Under the pieces are notes generated by a model. That model was given only the letters and a program-made list of their open reading frames with translations. It did not search any database and had not been told where the DNA came from. A stretch of DNA of 64,000 nt from an uncultured Pelagibacteraceae bacterium (GTDB lineage: Bacteria > Pseudomonadota > Alphaproteobacteria > Pelagibacterales > AG-422-B15): contig CACNCV010000001.1 of the NCBI GenBank assembly GCA_902619105.1, forward strand, positions 18,706 through 82,705, written 5' to 3'. A program made the translations under genes and the position numbers. Numbering within the stretch: the stretch's first letter is position 1; the number at the start of each line of letters is the position of its first letter. Shown here piece by piece: positions 7,984 through 17,962 of the stretch.

Positions 7984-9249
7984 ATGGCTAAAAACTTAAA
8001 ACTAAGGGACCTTAAGAAAAAAACTCCACAAGAACTTCTTGTTTATGCAGAGGAACTTGGCGTTGAAAATGCCAGTTCAATGCGTACACAAGATATGCTG
8101 TTTGAAATACTCAAAACTCTTGCAAGTGACAGCAAAGATATTGACGGTGAAGGAGTCTTAGAAGTTTTACAGGATGGATTTGGTTTTTTAAGATCAATGG
8201 AGGCCAATTATCTTCCAGGTCCTGATGATATTTATGTAAGCCCAAGTCAAATTAAAAGATTTGGATTAAGATCAGGAGACACTGTTGAAGGTCCAATTAG
8301 AGCACCAAAGGACGGTGAACGTTATTTTGCATTATTGAAAATTGATACAATCAACTACGAAGCAACCGAAAAAAGTAGAAACAAAATTAATTTTGATAAC
8401 CTGACACCTCTTTATCCAGATGAGCAAATCAGATTAGAAACTGAAAAACCAGCAAGCGATCAAAGTTCAAGAGTAATTGACCTGGTGGCGCCAATTGGTA
8501 AAGGTCAAAGAGCACTTATTGTCTCACCACCAAGAACTGGTAAAACAGTCTTACTTCAAAATATTGCACATTCAATTACTGATAATCATCCAGAATGTTA
8601 TTTAATGGTTCTACTAATTGATGAGAGACCAGAGGAAGTTACTGACATGCAACGCTCTGTAAAAGGAGAGGTTGTCAGCTCAACATTTGATGAGCCTGCA
8701 TCACGTCACGTGCAGGTTGCTGAAATGGTGATCAATAAAGCAAAAAGATTAGTAGAGCATAAAAAAGATGTCGTTATTCTTTTAGACTCCATTACAAGAT
8801 TGGGTCGTGCTTACAATACGGTTGTTCCAAGTTCAGGAAAAGTATTAACAGGTGGTGTTGATGCCAATGCACTTCAAAGACCAAAGAGATTCTTCGGTGC
8901 AGCTAGAAACATTGAAGATGGTGGCTCATTAACTATTATTTCAACTGCTCTGATAGATACAGGAAGTAGAATGGATGAGGTAATTTTTGAGGAATTTAAA
9001 GGTACTGGAAACTCAGAAATTATATTGGATAGAAAAGTTGCTGATAAAAGAATATATCCTGCAATTGATATTACTAAGTCTGGTACTCGAAAAGAAGAGA
9101 TACTTCTCGATAAAGACGAGCTTCAGAAAATGTATGTCCTCAGACGCATTCTCAACCCAATGGGAACAATGGACTCTATCGAGTTTTTATTAGGTAAACT
9201 TAAAGAAACGAAGGATAACGCAGATTTCTTTCAATCAATGAATAAATAA
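7984..9249 (+). CDS. rho: Transcription termination factor Rho
   Basis: A 421-aa protein with the Rho N-terminal helical domain, the RNA-binding cold-shock-like domain (GFGFLRS near residue 60), Walker [18 protein letters not shown] (about 168-184), Walker [17 protein letters not shown] and the Q/R-loop region with GGVDANAL. It is a hexameric RNA helicase that ends transcription. It follows hemJ after a 77-base gap, as in many alphaproteobacteria. That gap holds TTTTCCACA at 7954-7962, one mismatch from a DnaA box. Confidence 0.96.
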   Translation: MAKNLKLRDLKKKTPQELLVYAEELGVENASSMRTQDMLFEILKTLASDSKDIDGEGVLEVLQDGFGFLRSMEANYLPGPDDIYVSPSQIKRFGLRSGDTVEGPIRAPKDGERYFALLKIDTINYEATEKSRNKINFDNLTPLYPDEQIRLETEKPASDQSSRVIDLVAPIGKGQRALIVSPPRTGKTVLLQNIAHSITDNHPECYLMVLLIDERPEEVTDMQRSVKGEVVSSTFDEPASRHVQVAEMVINKAKRLVEHKKDVVILLDSITRLGRAYNTVVPSSGKVLTGGVDANALQRPKRFFGAARNIEDGGSLTIISTALIDTGSRMDEVIFEEFKGTGNSEIILDRKVADKRIYPAIDITKSGTRKEEILLDKDELQKMYVLRRILNPMGTMDSIEFLLGKLKETKDNADFFQSMNK

Positions 9250-9250
9250 T

Positions 9251-9290
9251 ATTAAAATTTAGTATTAAAAATTTAGTATTAAAAATTTTT
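9251..9290 (+). repeat. Short AT-rich direct repeat, three units
   Basis: Three near-identical units stand in tandem just after the rho stop: ATTAAAATTTAGT (9251-9263), ATTAAAAATTTAGT (9264-9277) and ATTAAAAATTTTT (9278-9290). They could come from slippage. No hairpin terminator is visible between rho and the next gene. Confidence 0.75.
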
Positions 9291-9316
9291 CAGTCCATAA
9301 TTATTCTGCATAACGA

Positions 9317-10210
9317 ATGAGACGCGTCCTATTCATTATCACACTTTTTTGTTCATCCATTGCTTTTGGAAGCGAGGTTACAAATACACTTTTGAAAAAA
9401 GTGGCTAAAACGGCTGAGGAAAAAGCTGAATTAGCAGTGAATGATATTTTTAAAAATGTTGATGTTGACCTCTCAGGCTTTTACAAAGGTAAGCCGTCAT
9501 ACGGTATAAGTACCATTCTTCCTTTATATGAAAAAAATAATATCAATAATTTCTTTCAAGGTCATTTATCGACGCAAGCGGATATAGAAATATTGAACCT
9601 TGGTTTTGTTCAAAGAAGAAGTCTATTAGAAAATAAACTGATTGTTGGTTATAATTTTTTCTATGATCTTGATTTAGATAATTCTCATGAAAGATTTGGT
9701 ATTGGAGCAGATATGCTAACCAGTCTTGGAGATGTACATTTAAATTATTATGACGCAATAACTGACTATGTAGTTGTGAATGGCTTAAAGGAGTATACGC
9801 TAGATGGATATGATGCACAGATTGCATTTCCCCTTCCGTATTTACCCTACTCAAAAATTTATGCTGAAGTATTTTCATGGAATGGCATTAACAGTTCAAG
9901 AGATCTTGAAGGCGAAACATTTAGTATAAAAAATAAACTTCCTTTCGGAATGAGTTTAGAATTTGGAAAAACGAGTTTTGATCAATTGTCTCGTGACGAG
10001 GAGTTTGTGATTTTAAATATTAATCTTTTTGAATTTAAAAAAACTAAACAACCATTATCAAGTGAATTGAGAAAAATGTACTCAACCGTACCATATGAAT
10101 TGTACAATTTTACTGATGTGAGTGACCGTAAGTATGAAAAGGTCAGAAGAGAAAATAAAATAAAAAAACAAACAAACCGAACTGGAACAGTTAGAATTGT
10201 AGGATATTAA
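9317..10210 (+). CDS. Inverse-autotransporter (intimin/invasin-type) beta-barrel protein
   Basis: A 297-aa exported protein with signal peptide RRVLFIITLFCSSIAFGSE, then a short amphipathic helix and a series of beta strands. VGYNFFYDLDLDNSHERFGI (about residues 112-131) and YDAQIAFPLPYLPY match the inverse autotransporter beta-domain of intimin and invasin, which forms a 12-strand outer-membrane barrel. There is no long Ig-like passenger after the barrel; the protein ends in about 60 basic, polar residues (KIKKQTNRTGTVRIVGY). It lies one base before an exported protein of unknown type. A role in surface display or adhesion is inference. Confidence 0.72.
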   Translation: MRRVLFIITLFCSSIAFGSEVTNTLLKKVAKTAEEKAELAVNDIFKNVDVDLSGFYKGKPSYGISTILPLYEKNNINNFFQGHLSTQADIEILNLGFVQRRSLLENKLIVGYNFFYDLDLDNSHERFGIGADMLTSLGDVHLNYYDAITDYVVVNGLKEYTLDGYDAQIAFPLPYLPYSKIYAEVFSWNGINSSRDLEGETFSIKNKLPFGMSLEFGKTSFDQLSRDEEFVILNINLFEFKKTKQPLSSELRKMYSTVPYELYNFTDVSDRKYEKVRRENKIKKQTNRTGTVRIVGY

Positions 10211-10211
10211 A

Positions 10212-11147
10212 ATGCAGAAAAAATTATTTTTCATAATATCCTTGTTAATTTTTTCAGGAATGTTTAACGGCAACCTCTTCGCTATAAATGGATATGAAAA
10301 CTGCCCTATGGTAGATGGAAAAATTGATGTATCAGAACTTGTAAATATCGTTCCTTTTTCTGGCAATTCAAGGACCTGCGATGCGCCGGTCACAAATTAC
10401 ATTTTAAATTTCAACAAACTTGCTGTGTGTACTTCCGATCCTAATGATTATATTTTAGGCAATTCAACAGCTGACCCGTGCTATTATCTCTGGAATACAG
10501 CTGAGGGGAATGAAGCCATTTCTGTTGGCATAGACAAACTAGGTAATGAATTTAGCTTTCCTGCCACTCTTCCACCATCAGGAACATATACTTCGGGTTA
10601 TGCTGAAATTTCAGCCACAATTCCAATTTATGTGGAACTTGAATTTGACGAAGAATTGATGTTTGGTGGCAATAGCGCAGGAACAGGCTGGAGTATACCT
10701 TCTCCATCAAAATTTATTGGTGGAGGTGATCGCAACATGTCTATGCAGGATGGTATTAATGGAAATTTGTTTGGTTTTACAGAGGCATTTTCAGAATCAC
10801 AGCCGTCATTTAATGATTATAGTTTTACATACAACTCTTTATCAACAACTGAATTTCTTAATACACGTATTAGTTACACTGCCCTATCTCATAACGGTAA
10901 TTATCGTTCAGTTTTCTTACTTAATGACAGTGGTAGACTTGCAAGCACATATAGTGATGTCTCGTCATTAATTATTAAAGATGAATTTTCCACACCTATA
11001 ACGATTACTGACCGAACAAGCACAGTTACCTATAAATATTCAACTGATTATGCGGCAAGAATTACAGTTGTGCCTTCAGGATCGGGCGGATGGTTTGTTA
11101 CATCGATTTTATTTGGTGATACGCAATTTAGGATGGAATTTGAATAA
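10212..11147 (+). CDS. Exported protein of unknown function, partner of the beta-barrel gene
   Basis: A 311-aa protein with a clear signal peptide (KKLFFIISLLIFSGMFNGN then LFA). The mature part is rich in Ser, Thr, Gly and Asn, looks beta-strand dominated, and has four cysteines in its first hundred residues (ENCP, TCDA, VCTS, PCYY). I do not recognise a family. The start lies one base after the barrel gene's stop, so the two are almost certainly co-transcribed. A surface or periplasmic partner of the barrel is a reasonable guess. The stop abuts the end of the convergent apt gene. Confidence 0.6.
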   Translation: MQKKLFFIISLLIFSGMFNGNLFAINGYENCPMVDGKIDVSELVNIVPFSGNSRTCDAPVTNYILNFNKLAVCTSDPNDYILGNSTADPCYYLWNTAEGNEAISVGIDKLGNEFSFPATLPPSGTYTSGYAEISATIPIYVELEFDEELMFGGNSAGTGWSIPSPSKFIGGGDRNMSMQDGINGNLFGFTEAFSESQPSFNDYSFTYNSLSTTEFLNTRISYTALSHNGNYRSVFLLNDSGRLASTYSDVSSLIIKDEFSTPITITDRTSTVTYKYSTDYAARITVVPSGSGGWFVTSILFGDTQFRMEFE

Positions 11148-11687
11148 TTATCCCTTAGCCTCTACAATTGAAGTAAGTTTATAATTCTTTCCTATTTTCT
11201 TTGACCCTCCAATATTTTTTAGATCAATTATAAAATAAAACTCAATCGATTTAGCTTTACACTTCCTAACTAATTGTGCTGATGCGAGTGCAGTACCTCC
11301 TGTTGCAATCAGATCATCAATTATCAGCACTCTATCTTGTTCATTGATAGAGTTTTTATGAATTTGTATTTCATCTATGCCGTACTCTAGTTTATATTTT
11401 TGTTTCAAAATTTTTCCAGGAAGTTTATCTTTTTTTCTGATGGGAACAAATGGGATCTCTGTTTTAAAAGAAACTGCAGAACCAAAAATAAATCCACGCG
11501 CTTCAACTGCAGCAATTTTCGTAAACTTGTTTTTCTTAACATATTTGGAAATCTCAAGAACAACTTCTTTGAAAAGTTTCTTATTATCTGTAATAGATGT
11601 TATATCCTGAAACAGAATTCCCTTTTTTGGAAAATCAGGAATTACCCTAATTTTCTTCTTGAGTTTATTTTTTAGTTTTTTGTTCAA
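11148..11687 (-). CDS. apt: Adenine phosphoribosyltransferase
   Basis: A 179-aa protein with the Apt N-terminal FPKKGILFQDIT, EARGFIFG (adenine/PRPP pocket), and the PRPP signature VLIIDDLIATGGTA near residues 119-132. It makes AMP from adenine and PRPP for purine salvage. The 5' end overlaps the methyltransferase gene by 23 bases. The 3' end touches the neighbouring convergent stop with no room for a terminator hairpin. Confidence 0.93.
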   Translation of the reverse strand: MNKKLKNKLKKKIRVIPDFPKKGILFQDITSITDNKKLFKEVVLEISKYVKKNKFTKIAAVEARGFIFGSAVSFKTEIPFVPIRKKDKLPGKILKQKYKLEYGIDEIQIHKNSINEQDRVLIIDDLIATGGTALASAQLVRKCKAKSIEFYFIIDLKNIGGSKKIGKNYKLTSIVEAKG

Positions 11688-12120
11688 TGTTCAGTAAATT
11701 TCTTTTGGTACTTAACCCGCCCACTGATGTAAATCCAGTGAGTTTGCCATCACTGCCCACGACCCTATGACATGGAACTGTCATCATCAGATTGTTTCTT
11801 CCCAATGCGCCCCCAACAGCTCGAGGCGAAGTTCTTAATTTCCTTGCAATGTCTCCATAAGTTGTTGTTCTACCATAAGGTATTCTTTGTAAATAATTCC
11901 AAACACGGTTTTGAAATTTTGTGCCCATTTGTCTAGTTGGAAAATTAAGGGATCGTCTTTTGCGCGCAAGATACATTTTAATTTGAAGCGCAGATCTTTT
12001 TAGAAGCTTATTTTCTGTCTTGTTAGGCTTTTTCCTTGTTCTATGAACTGCAATTATTCTATTTTTGCTTGAGACAAGCTCAATATTGCCAATGATTGAT
12101 TTGAAAACGTAGCTGCTCAT
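11665..12120 (-). CDS. ogt: Methylated-DNA--protein-cysteine methyltransferase
   Basis: A 151-aa protein. The C-terminal domain shows GTKFQNRVWNYLQRIPYGRT, the helix-turn-helix arginine-finger region RAVGGALGRN, and the active-site PCHRV (Cys117). It repairs O6-alkylguanine by transferring the alkyl group to its own cysteine. The N-terminal half is short and basic and lacks an Ada regulatory domain, so it is of Ogt type. It is translationally coupled to apt. Confidence 0.92.
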   Translation of the reverse strand: MSSYVFKSIIGNIELVSSKNRIIAVHRTRKKPNKTENKLLKRSALQIKMYLARKRRSLNFPTRQMGTKFQNRVWNYLQRIPYGRTTTYGDIARKLRTSPRAVGGALGRNNLMMTVPCHRVVGSDGKLTGFTSVGGLSTKRNLLNIEQKTKK

Positions 12121-12150
12121 ATATATAAGATATTATAATTTTTTGACCTT

Positions 12151-12471
12151 ATGACTAACAAATTTTTTGAAAGACACGTATTTTTTTGTACAAACCAAAG
12201 ACCTGAAGGTCACCCAAAAGGTTGTTGTGCTTCTAAAAATTCAACAGTGCTTCGAGCCTATATGAAGAAAAAAACAAAAGAATTAGTCTCCGATAAGAAA
12301 ATAAGAATAAATGCATCAGGCTGTTTAGATCATTGTGAATTTGGTCCCACACTTGTTGTTTATCCAGATAATGTTTGGTACTCGTGTAAAACAGAAGGAG
12401 AGGTGGACCAAGTAATCAATGAACATCTTATTAATGACCGTATCGCTGAAAACCTCCAAATAAAAAAATGA
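12151..12471 (+). CDS. Thioredoxin-like [2Fe-2S] ferredoxin
   Basis: A 106-aa protein with the thioredoxin-fold ferredoxin pattern. HVFFCTNQRP is followed by GCC (Cys13, Cys25/26), and ASGCLDHCEFGP carries Cys58 and Cys62. These are the usual four cluster ligands. VVYPDNVWY and a C-terminal 'EGEVDQVINEHL' complete the family pattern. The redox partner is not known. The stop overlaps the mnmE start (ATGA), as for many small genes in this window. Confidence 0.88.
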   Translation: MTNKFFERHVFFCTNQRPEGHPKGCCASKNSTVLRAYMKKKTKELVSDKKIRINASGCLDHCEFGPTLVVYPDNVWYSCKTEGEVDQVINEHLINDRIAENLQIKK

Positions 12472-13763
12472 CAATTTTTGCACTATCGACTGCCAGTGGT
12501 GTTGCGGGGTTAGCGGTTGTAAGAGTCTCTGGACATCTAGCGCTCACAGCTCTTAAAACCATTTCTAGAAAGAGTCACTTCGATCCAAACGTCTTAACAA
12601 AATCAGAATTTTATGATCCAGAAAGCGGTAACTTAATTGACAAAGGTCTTGCTGTGTTTTTCTCAAAACCAAAAAGTTTCACAGGTGAAGATGTTGTTGA
12701 GTTTCATGTTCATGGCGGCCATACAACTGTTCAGCTTTTACTTAAATCGCTTTCTAATATTGATCAGTTGAGACTTGCTCAACCCGGTGAATTTTCAAAA
12801 AGAGCATTTGTGAATAACAAAATGGATCTTACAGCAATTGAAGCTATGGGTGATCTAATTAATGCGCAAACTGAAATCCAACATAATCAAGCACTGTCTC
12901 AGATGAATGGCTCACTGAATAAATTATATTTGTCATGGAGAAAGTCTCTAATAGAGTTAGTAGCTTATCTTGAAGCGGATATAGATTTTGCAGATGAAGA
13001 CATTCCTGAAAATGTTCTTAACAACATCAATTCGAAAATTGAAAAAGTTTTAGACGAAATGAATGAGCACTTAAAACAAAGTAATCAAGGAGAAATATTA
13101 AGAGACGGTTATAAAGTCGCCATCATTGGATCTCCAAATGTTGGCAAATCAAGTTTGATAAATTCACTTGCCAATCGTGATGTTGCAATTGTGTCTGATA
13201 GGGAGGGCACGACCAGAGACGCGATTGAAGTAAGGCTAAATATTGCTGGATTTCCAGTCATTTTAACAGACACTGCGGGTTTAAGAGACACTGAAGACGA
13301 GATCGAAAAAAAAGGAATTGAAATAACTCAAAGTAAAATAAAAGAAGCAAATTTAGTTTTGGAATTATTTGATGATCCAAATGATGTTGAGTTACATCAG
13401 GATCGACTTACAGTTCTAAATAAATGTGACTTGTATAATAATTATAAAAAAGAAGGCTGTATCAATATCTCAGTTTCAAATGGAAGTGGTATTGATAATT
13501 TAATCAATAAAATTGCTGAGCACGTATCAAGCAAATTCATAAGTTATACCGATACAATACCAACAAAGACTCGATACATTCTAGGTGTTCAAAATTCAAT
13601 ACAAAGTTTACTCAGTGCAAAAAGTATAGATTTAAAAGTTAATTCTGAACTTATGGTTGAAGAGTTAAGATTAGCCATTCAAGAAATCGGAAAAATAACT
13701 GGTCATGTTGATGTTGAAGAATATTTAGAAGTTATTTTTAAAGATTTTTGCATCGGTAAATAA
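12468..13763 (+). CDS. mnmE: tRNA modification GTPase MnmE
   Basis: A 431-aa protein with an N-terminal formyl-THF-binding domain (residues 1-115), a helical domain, and an inserted G domain with GSPNVGKSS, DTAGLRDT and NKCD. The last four residues are CIGK, the conserved C-terminal Cys motif. With MnmG it makes the 5-carboxymethylaminomethyl or taurine-type modification at wobble uridine of several tRNAs. The following gene is mnmG, as expected at this locus. Confidence 0.96.
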   Translation: MTIFALSTASGVAGLAVVRVSGHLALTALKTISRKSHFDPNVLTKSEFYDPESGNLIDKGLAVFFSKPKSFTGEDVVEFHVHGGHTTVQLLLKSLSNIDQLRLAQPGEFSKRAFVNNKMDLTAIEAMGDLINAQTEIQHNQALSQMNGSLNKLYLSWRKSLIELVAYLEADIDFADEDIPENVLNNINSKIEKVLDEMNEHLKQSNQGEILRDGYKVAIIGSPNVGKSSLINSLANRDVAIVSDREGTTRDAIEVRLNIAGFPVILTDTAGLRDTEDEIEKKGIEITQSKIKEANLVLELFDDPNDVELHQDRLTVLNKCDLYNNYKKEGCINISVSNGSGIDNLINKIAEHVSSKFISYTDTIPTKTRYILGVQNSIQSLLSAKSIDLKVNSELMVEELRLAIQEIGKITGHVDVEEYLEVIFKDFCIGK

Positions 13764-13787
13764 AAAAATAATTGATTGCAATTAGTC

Positions 13788-13808
13788 TAAGTTAATTTAA
13801 TTAACTTA
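13788..13808. repeat. Perfect 21-bp AT-rich palindrome between mnmE and mnmG
   Basis: Arms of ten bases, TAAGTTAATT and its complement AATTAACTTA, flank one central T. It ends 4 bases before the mnmG ATG. A near copy lies right at the stop of the porin gene (25539-25560). It could be an operator, an RNA hairpin affecting mnmG translation, or a chance AT-rich palindrome. Confidence 0.6.
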
Positions 13809-13811
13809 ATC

Positions 13812-15680
13812 ATGACTAGTTATGATGTTGTTGTAGTTGGAGGAGGGCATGCTGGCTGTGAAGCTGCGACTACTTCTGCACGTGTTGGTGCAAAAACCCT
13901 CTTAATCAGCCATAAATTCTATACCATTGGTGAGATGTCCTGTAACCCTGCAATCGGTGGTCTTGGTAAGGGCCATTTAGTAAGGGAAATCGATGCCCTG
14001 GATGGAATAATGGGGCGTATAGCTGATTTATCAAGTATTCAATATAGATTACTCAATAGAACAAAAGGCCCTGCAGTAAGAGGACCAAGAGCTCAATCGG
14101 ATAGAAAGCTCTATAAAAAACACATGCAGGAGGAGATTGAAAATACACAAAATTTAGAACTTTTGTTTGACCCTGTAGAAGATTTAATTTTTGATAATAA
14201 TAAACAAATTGCTGGTGTGATTTGCGCAAGTGGTAAAAAAATATCTACCAAAAAAGTTATTATTACAACTGGTACATTTTTGAATGGTTTGATCCACTTA
14301 GGTGACAAAACTATTCCTGCTGGAAGACATGGCGATTCTCCCTCAATAGGACTTGCAGACTCACTCTATAAAACTGGCTTTAATATTGGACGTTTAAAAA
14401 CCGGGACACCTGCGAGACTGGATAAAAATACAATAGACTTTTCTAAGCTTGAAAAACAGGAGGCTGACGATGAGCACTCTTACTTTTCGTTCTTAACCAC
14501 AAAAACTCATAATGAACAATTACCGTGCCACATGACGTATACAAATGATGCAGTTCACAATATAATTCAAAAAAATATAACAAAATCAGCTATTTACTCA
14601 GGTCAAATCAGCGGTACAGGGCCAAGATATTGCCCTTCTGTAGAAGATAAAGTTGTGAAATTTGCAGATAAATTGAGGCATCAAATTTTCTTAGAACCAG
14701 AGGGACTTGATAGTGATTTAATATATCCAAATGGCATCTCAACTTCACTCCCGCCAGATGTACAGGACGAATTCATAAGTAAAATCAATGGTTTAGAGAA
14801 TGCTAAAATAGTAAGGCACGGTTATGCAATTGAATATGATTTTATTGATCCACAAGAACTTTACCAAACATTGGAAACAAAAAGAACAAAAGGTCTTTAT
14901 CTTGCTGGGCAAATAAATGGCACAACAGGTTATGAGGAAGCTGCTGCGCAAGGGCTTGTAGCAGGTTTGAATGCTGCAATCTCCCTAAGTAATAAAGAAC
15001 ATGTTTTTTCAAGAAACGACTCATACATTGGTGTAATGATTGACGACTTAACTCTAAAAGGGGTTACTGAGCCCTACAGAATGTTTACTTCTAGGGCAGA
15101 ATATAGATTGTTATTAAGAGCAGATAATGCAGATTTAAGATTAACAGAGGTTGGGTACAATTTAGGGTTAGTTGAAGCTGGCAGATATGAAAAGTATTCA
15201 GCTAAAAAAATTGAACTAGAAAAAGTCAATAAAATTGTTAAAAATCAATATGTTACGCCTAATGCACTTTCAAAGATTGGAGTTAAAATTAATCAAGATG
15301 GCAAAAAAAGATCAGCTTTTGACTTATTAGCTTATCCTAATATCGATATTGATAAAATAGATGAGATCTTTGACTTAAATCTAAAGCAATATAGCACTGA
15401 AATTCTTGACCAAATAACAACAGAGGCTCATTACAAAGGCTATCTTAAGAAGCAAGAAAGTGAGATCATTTCACTTACTAAAGAGGAAAAAGTTGAAATC
15501 CCCACTAATCTGAATTACGAATTAATTCCCAGTTTATCAACAGAAATCGTTGAAAAATTGACAAAAATTAAGCCTAAAAACTTATCTCAAGCATCAAGAA
15601 TTGATGGAGTTACGCCTGCAGCTCTCAGTGTTATTTTATCATATATAAAAACCAAAGCTAAACCACAAAAATTAGCTTAA
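13812..15680 (+). CDS. mnmG: tRNA uridine-5-carboxymethylaminomethyl modification enzyme MnmG
   Basis: A 622-aa FAD protein with dinucleotide motif [20 protein letters not shown], the signature [34 protein letters not shown], and [12 protein letters not shown] near residue 375. The C-terminal helical domain recognises tRNA and MnmE. It works with MnmE on wobble uridines. Length and motif order are normal. It is followed after 10 bases by rsmG. Confidence 0.96.
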   Translation: MTSYDVVVVGGGHAGCEAATTSARVGAKTLLISHKFYTIGEMSCNPAIGGLGKGHLVREIDALDGIMGRIADLSSIQYRLLNRTKGPAVRGPRAQSDRKLYKKHMQEEIENTQNLELLFDPVEDLIFDNNKQIAGVICASGKKISTKKVIITTGTFLNGLIHLGDKTIPAGRHGDSPSIGLADSLYKTGFNIGRLKTGTPARLDKNTIDFSKLEKQEADDEHSYFSFLTTKTHNEQLPCHMTYTNDAVHNIIQKNITKSAIYSGQISGTGPRYCPSVEDKVVKFADKLRHQIFLEPEGLDSDLIYPNGISTSLPPDVQDEFISKINGLENAKIVRHGYAIEYDFIDPQELYQTLETKRTKGLYLAGQINGTTGYEEAAAQGLVAGLNAAISLSNKEHVFSRNDSYIGVMIDDLTLKGVTEPYRMFTSRAEYRLLLRADNADLRLTEVGYNLGLVEAGRYEKYSAKKIELEKVNKIVKNQYVTPNALSKIGVKINQDGKKRSAFDLLAYPNIDIDKIDEIFDLNLKQYSTEILDQITTEAHYKGYLKKQESEIISLTKEEKVEIPTNLNYELIPSLSTEIVEKLTKIKPKNLSQASRIDGVTPAALSVILSYIKTKAKPQKLA

Positions 15681-15690
15681 TATCAAAATA

Positions 15691-16314
15691 ATGATTGATT
15701 CGCCTGATGCTCTAAAAGAGCTCTTGCCAAATGTTTCACGTGAAACAATAGAGAAATTGGCTGAATTCAGGGAAATGATTTTAGCAGAAGACCAAAACTT
15801 AATATCAAAGAATGATAAAAATTTTATCTGGATAAGACACTTTTATGATTCTTTAAGATTAGCTCAGTTTATAACTAGCAATGGAAATGATATCATTGAT
15901 ATTGGAAGTGGTGCTGGCCTTCCAGGTATACCAGTTTCGATAATATTTGGCCCAAAAAATAAGGTTTTTTTATGTGAAAATAGACCTAAAAGAGTATCGT
16001 TTCTTAACAAATGTATTGTTAACTTAGATCTTAAAAACACTGAAGTGATTCCCATTAAAGCAGAAAAAATTGAAAATAAAAAATTTGATATCATTTTAGC
16101 AAGAGCTGTTAGCCAATTAAATCACTTATTATCAATTAGTTATAATATATGCAAAAAAAACACTACATTGCTTTTGCATAAAGGTGTACATATAGAAGAA
16201 GAGATCGTGCAAGCTACTAAATGTTGGGATTTTACTCATATATTGCATGAAAATGAGAGAGAAAAGGGTTCTTTTATTTTGGAAATAAAAAATATAATAA
16301 AATCAATAACTTAA
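15691..16314 (+). CDS. rsmG: 16S rRNA (guanine-N7) methyltransferase RsmG
   Basis: A 207-aa SAM-dependent methyltransferase with the N-terminal NVSRETIEKL segment, HFYDSL, and the SAM motif DIGSGAGLPGIPVSI near residues 70-84. It methylates a guanosine of the 16S rRNA 530 loop; loss gives low-level streptomycin resistance in other bacteria. Its NVSRET codons contain a perfect parS centromere site (15732-15747). The TAA overlaps the parA ATG by one base. Confidence 0.95.
   Translation: MIDSPDALKELLPNVSRETIEKLAEFREMILAEDQNLISKNDKNFIWIRHFYDSLRLAQFITSNGNDIIDIGSGAGLPGIPVSIIFGPKNKVFLCENRPKRVSFLNKCIVNLDLKNTEVIPIKAEKIENKKFDIILARAVSQLNHLLSISYNICKKNTTLLLHKGVHIEEEIVQATKCWDFTHILHENEREKGSFILEIKNIIKSIT
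15732..15747. promoter_or_regulatory. parS: parS centromere site
   Basis: The 16 bases TGTTTCACGTGAAACA form a perfect palindrome identical to the universal chromosomal parS consensus bound by ParB. It lies inside rsmG, where it encodes VSRET, about 1.4 kb upstream of parB and about 10 kb from the candidate origin. I found no second full site in the window. Confidence 0.96.
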
Positions 16315-17102
16315 TGAAAAATAAAATAATAGCTATCTCAAATCAGAAAGGTGGAGTGGGAAAAACTACAACAGCAATAAACTTATCCACAGCCTTAGCC
16401 GCTATTGGGGAAAAAGTTTTAATTATTGATCTCGACCCTCAAGGAAATGCTAGCACTGGCTTAGGCATAGATTATCAAAAGAGATCAAACTCAATTTATG
16501 AAGTTCTGGCATCTCAAAGCAATTTATTTGATGCAATTCAAAATACTGAAATAGAAAATTTAAAAATCATTCCATCCACAGTGGATCTATCAGGCATTGA
16601 ACCTGAACTTGCTGAAGTAAATGATAGAGCTTTTACACTGAAAAAAATTTTAACAGACCAAAACTCATTAAATGATTTTAGTTTTGTTTTTATTGATTGC
16701 CCACCAGCTTTAAGTCTTCTCACTGTCATGGCAATGACCGCAGCTGATTCTGTCATAGTCCCACTTCAATGTGAATTTTTTGCTTTAGAAGGTCTTAGTC
16801 AACTAATAAAAACAATTGATAGGGTTAAACAAAATCTAAATCAAAATTTAACAATCGATGGAATAGTGTTAACAATGTTCGATGCAAGAAATAAACTTTC
16901 CTCACAAGTTGCTGACGATGTTAAAAAACATTTAAGTCAACAAGTATATGAAACCATAATACCCCGTAACGTAAGAGTTTCAGAAGCTCCTTCATTTGGT
17001 ATGCCTGCATTAATTTATGATCAAAAGGCTGCCGGTAGTCAGGCATATTTAAGATTAGCGGATGAGATCATAAGACAAAACAAAGAACAGGAAGCAGCTT
17101 AA
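16314..17102 (+). CDS. parA: Chromosome partitioning ATPase ParA
   Basis: A 262-aa Walker-type ATPase. The deviant Walker A is SNQKGGVGKTTTAINLS (about residues 7-23), followed by VLIIDLDPQGNASTGLG and FIDCPPALSLL. It drives movement of ParB-parS complexes and hence segregation of the origin. There is no N-terminal DNA-binding domain, so it is of chromosomal (Soj) type. It overlaps rsmG and parB by one base each (TAATG). Confidence 0.96.
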   Translation: MKNKIIAISNQKGGVGKTTTAINLSTALAAIGEKVLIIDLDPQGNASTGLGIDYQKRSNSIYEVLASQSNLFDAIQNTEIENLKIIPSTVDLSGIEPELAEVNDRAFTLKKILTDQNSLNDFSFVFIDCPPALSLLTVMAMTAADSVIVPLQCEFFALEGLSQLIKTIDRVKQNLNQNLTIDGIVLTMFDARNKLSSQVADDVKKHLSQQVYETIIPRNVRVSEAPSFGMPALIYDQKAAGSQAYLRLADEIIRQNKEQEAA

Positions 17103-17962
17103 TGAGTTCATCAATTTCAAAAAAAGGTTTGGGTCGTGGACTTTCATCACTTATGGGTGATACTAAAGATGTCTCAATTCAAAATGAAACTTCAAATCAA
17201 GAAACAAAAATTTCTATTTCAAATTTAAAACCAAGCCCGTCACAGCCCCGAAGGCTATTTGATAAAAATAGTATTAATGAACTGGCTGAGTCAATAAAAT
17301 CAAAAGGACTGGTACAACCCATATTAGTTAGACCTTCACCAACAGAGTCTGGAACATATGAAATCATTGCAGGTGAGAGAAGATGGCGAGCGGCCCAAAT
17401 TGCACAACTTCACGAAATTCCTGCAGTTGTTAGAAAACTAGATGATGTAGAAGCGTTAGAAATCGCAATTATAGAAAATGTACAACGTTCTGATCTATCA
17501 CCAATTGAGGAAGCTGCGGGATATAAAAGATTAATTGAAAACCACGGCCATACTCAAGAAGCACTTGCAGACATCGTTGGTAAAAGCAGAAGTCATATTG
17601 CAAATATCATCAGATTACTTGGCTTACCTCAGTCCATTCAAGACATGATTTCTGAGGGAAAAATTTCATCAGGGCATGCCCGCGCTATTATGAATAGTGC
17701 CTTCCCAGAACAACTAGCAGAAAAAATTGTTAGCGAAAATTTAAGTGTAAGGGCCGCAGAAGACCTTGCAAAACAAAGAAAGCAAGGTGTAAAGAAAGTT
17801 AAATTAAAAGATCCTGATACGATTGATCTAGAAAATAATTTAACAGCAAAGCTTGGATTAAACGTTTTGATTGATCACAAAGGAAAAAAGGGCGGTTCAA
17901 TTAAAATAGAATACAAGTCTCTTGATCAATTAGAATTAGTGACTGCTAAATTAAAAAATTAA
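17102..17962 (+). CDS. parB: Chromosome partitioning protein ParB
   Basis: A 286-aa protein. The N-terminal part has KKGLGRGLSSLMG (ParA-stimulating basic segment); the CTPase/clamp domain has GERRWRA and ENVQRSDLSP motifs; a helix-turn-helix (GHTQEALADIVGKSRSHIAN) binds parS; and a C-terminal dimerisation segment follows. It loads at parS and spreads. The stop overlaps the convergent holA by 4 bases. Confidence 0.96.
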   Translation: MSSSISKKGLGRGLSSLMGDTKDVSIQNETSNQETKISISNLKPSPSQPRRLFDKNSINELAESIKSKGLVQPILVRPSPTESGTYEIIAGERRWRAAQIAQLHEIPAVVRKLDDVEALEIAIIENVQRSDLSPIEEAAGYKRLIENHGHTQEALADIVGKSRSHIANIIRLLGLPQSIQDMISEGKISSGHARAIMNSAFPEQLAEKIVSENLSVRAAEDLAKQRKQGVKKVKLKDPDTIDLENNLTAKLGLNVLIDHKGKKGGSIKIEYKSLDQLELVTAKLKN

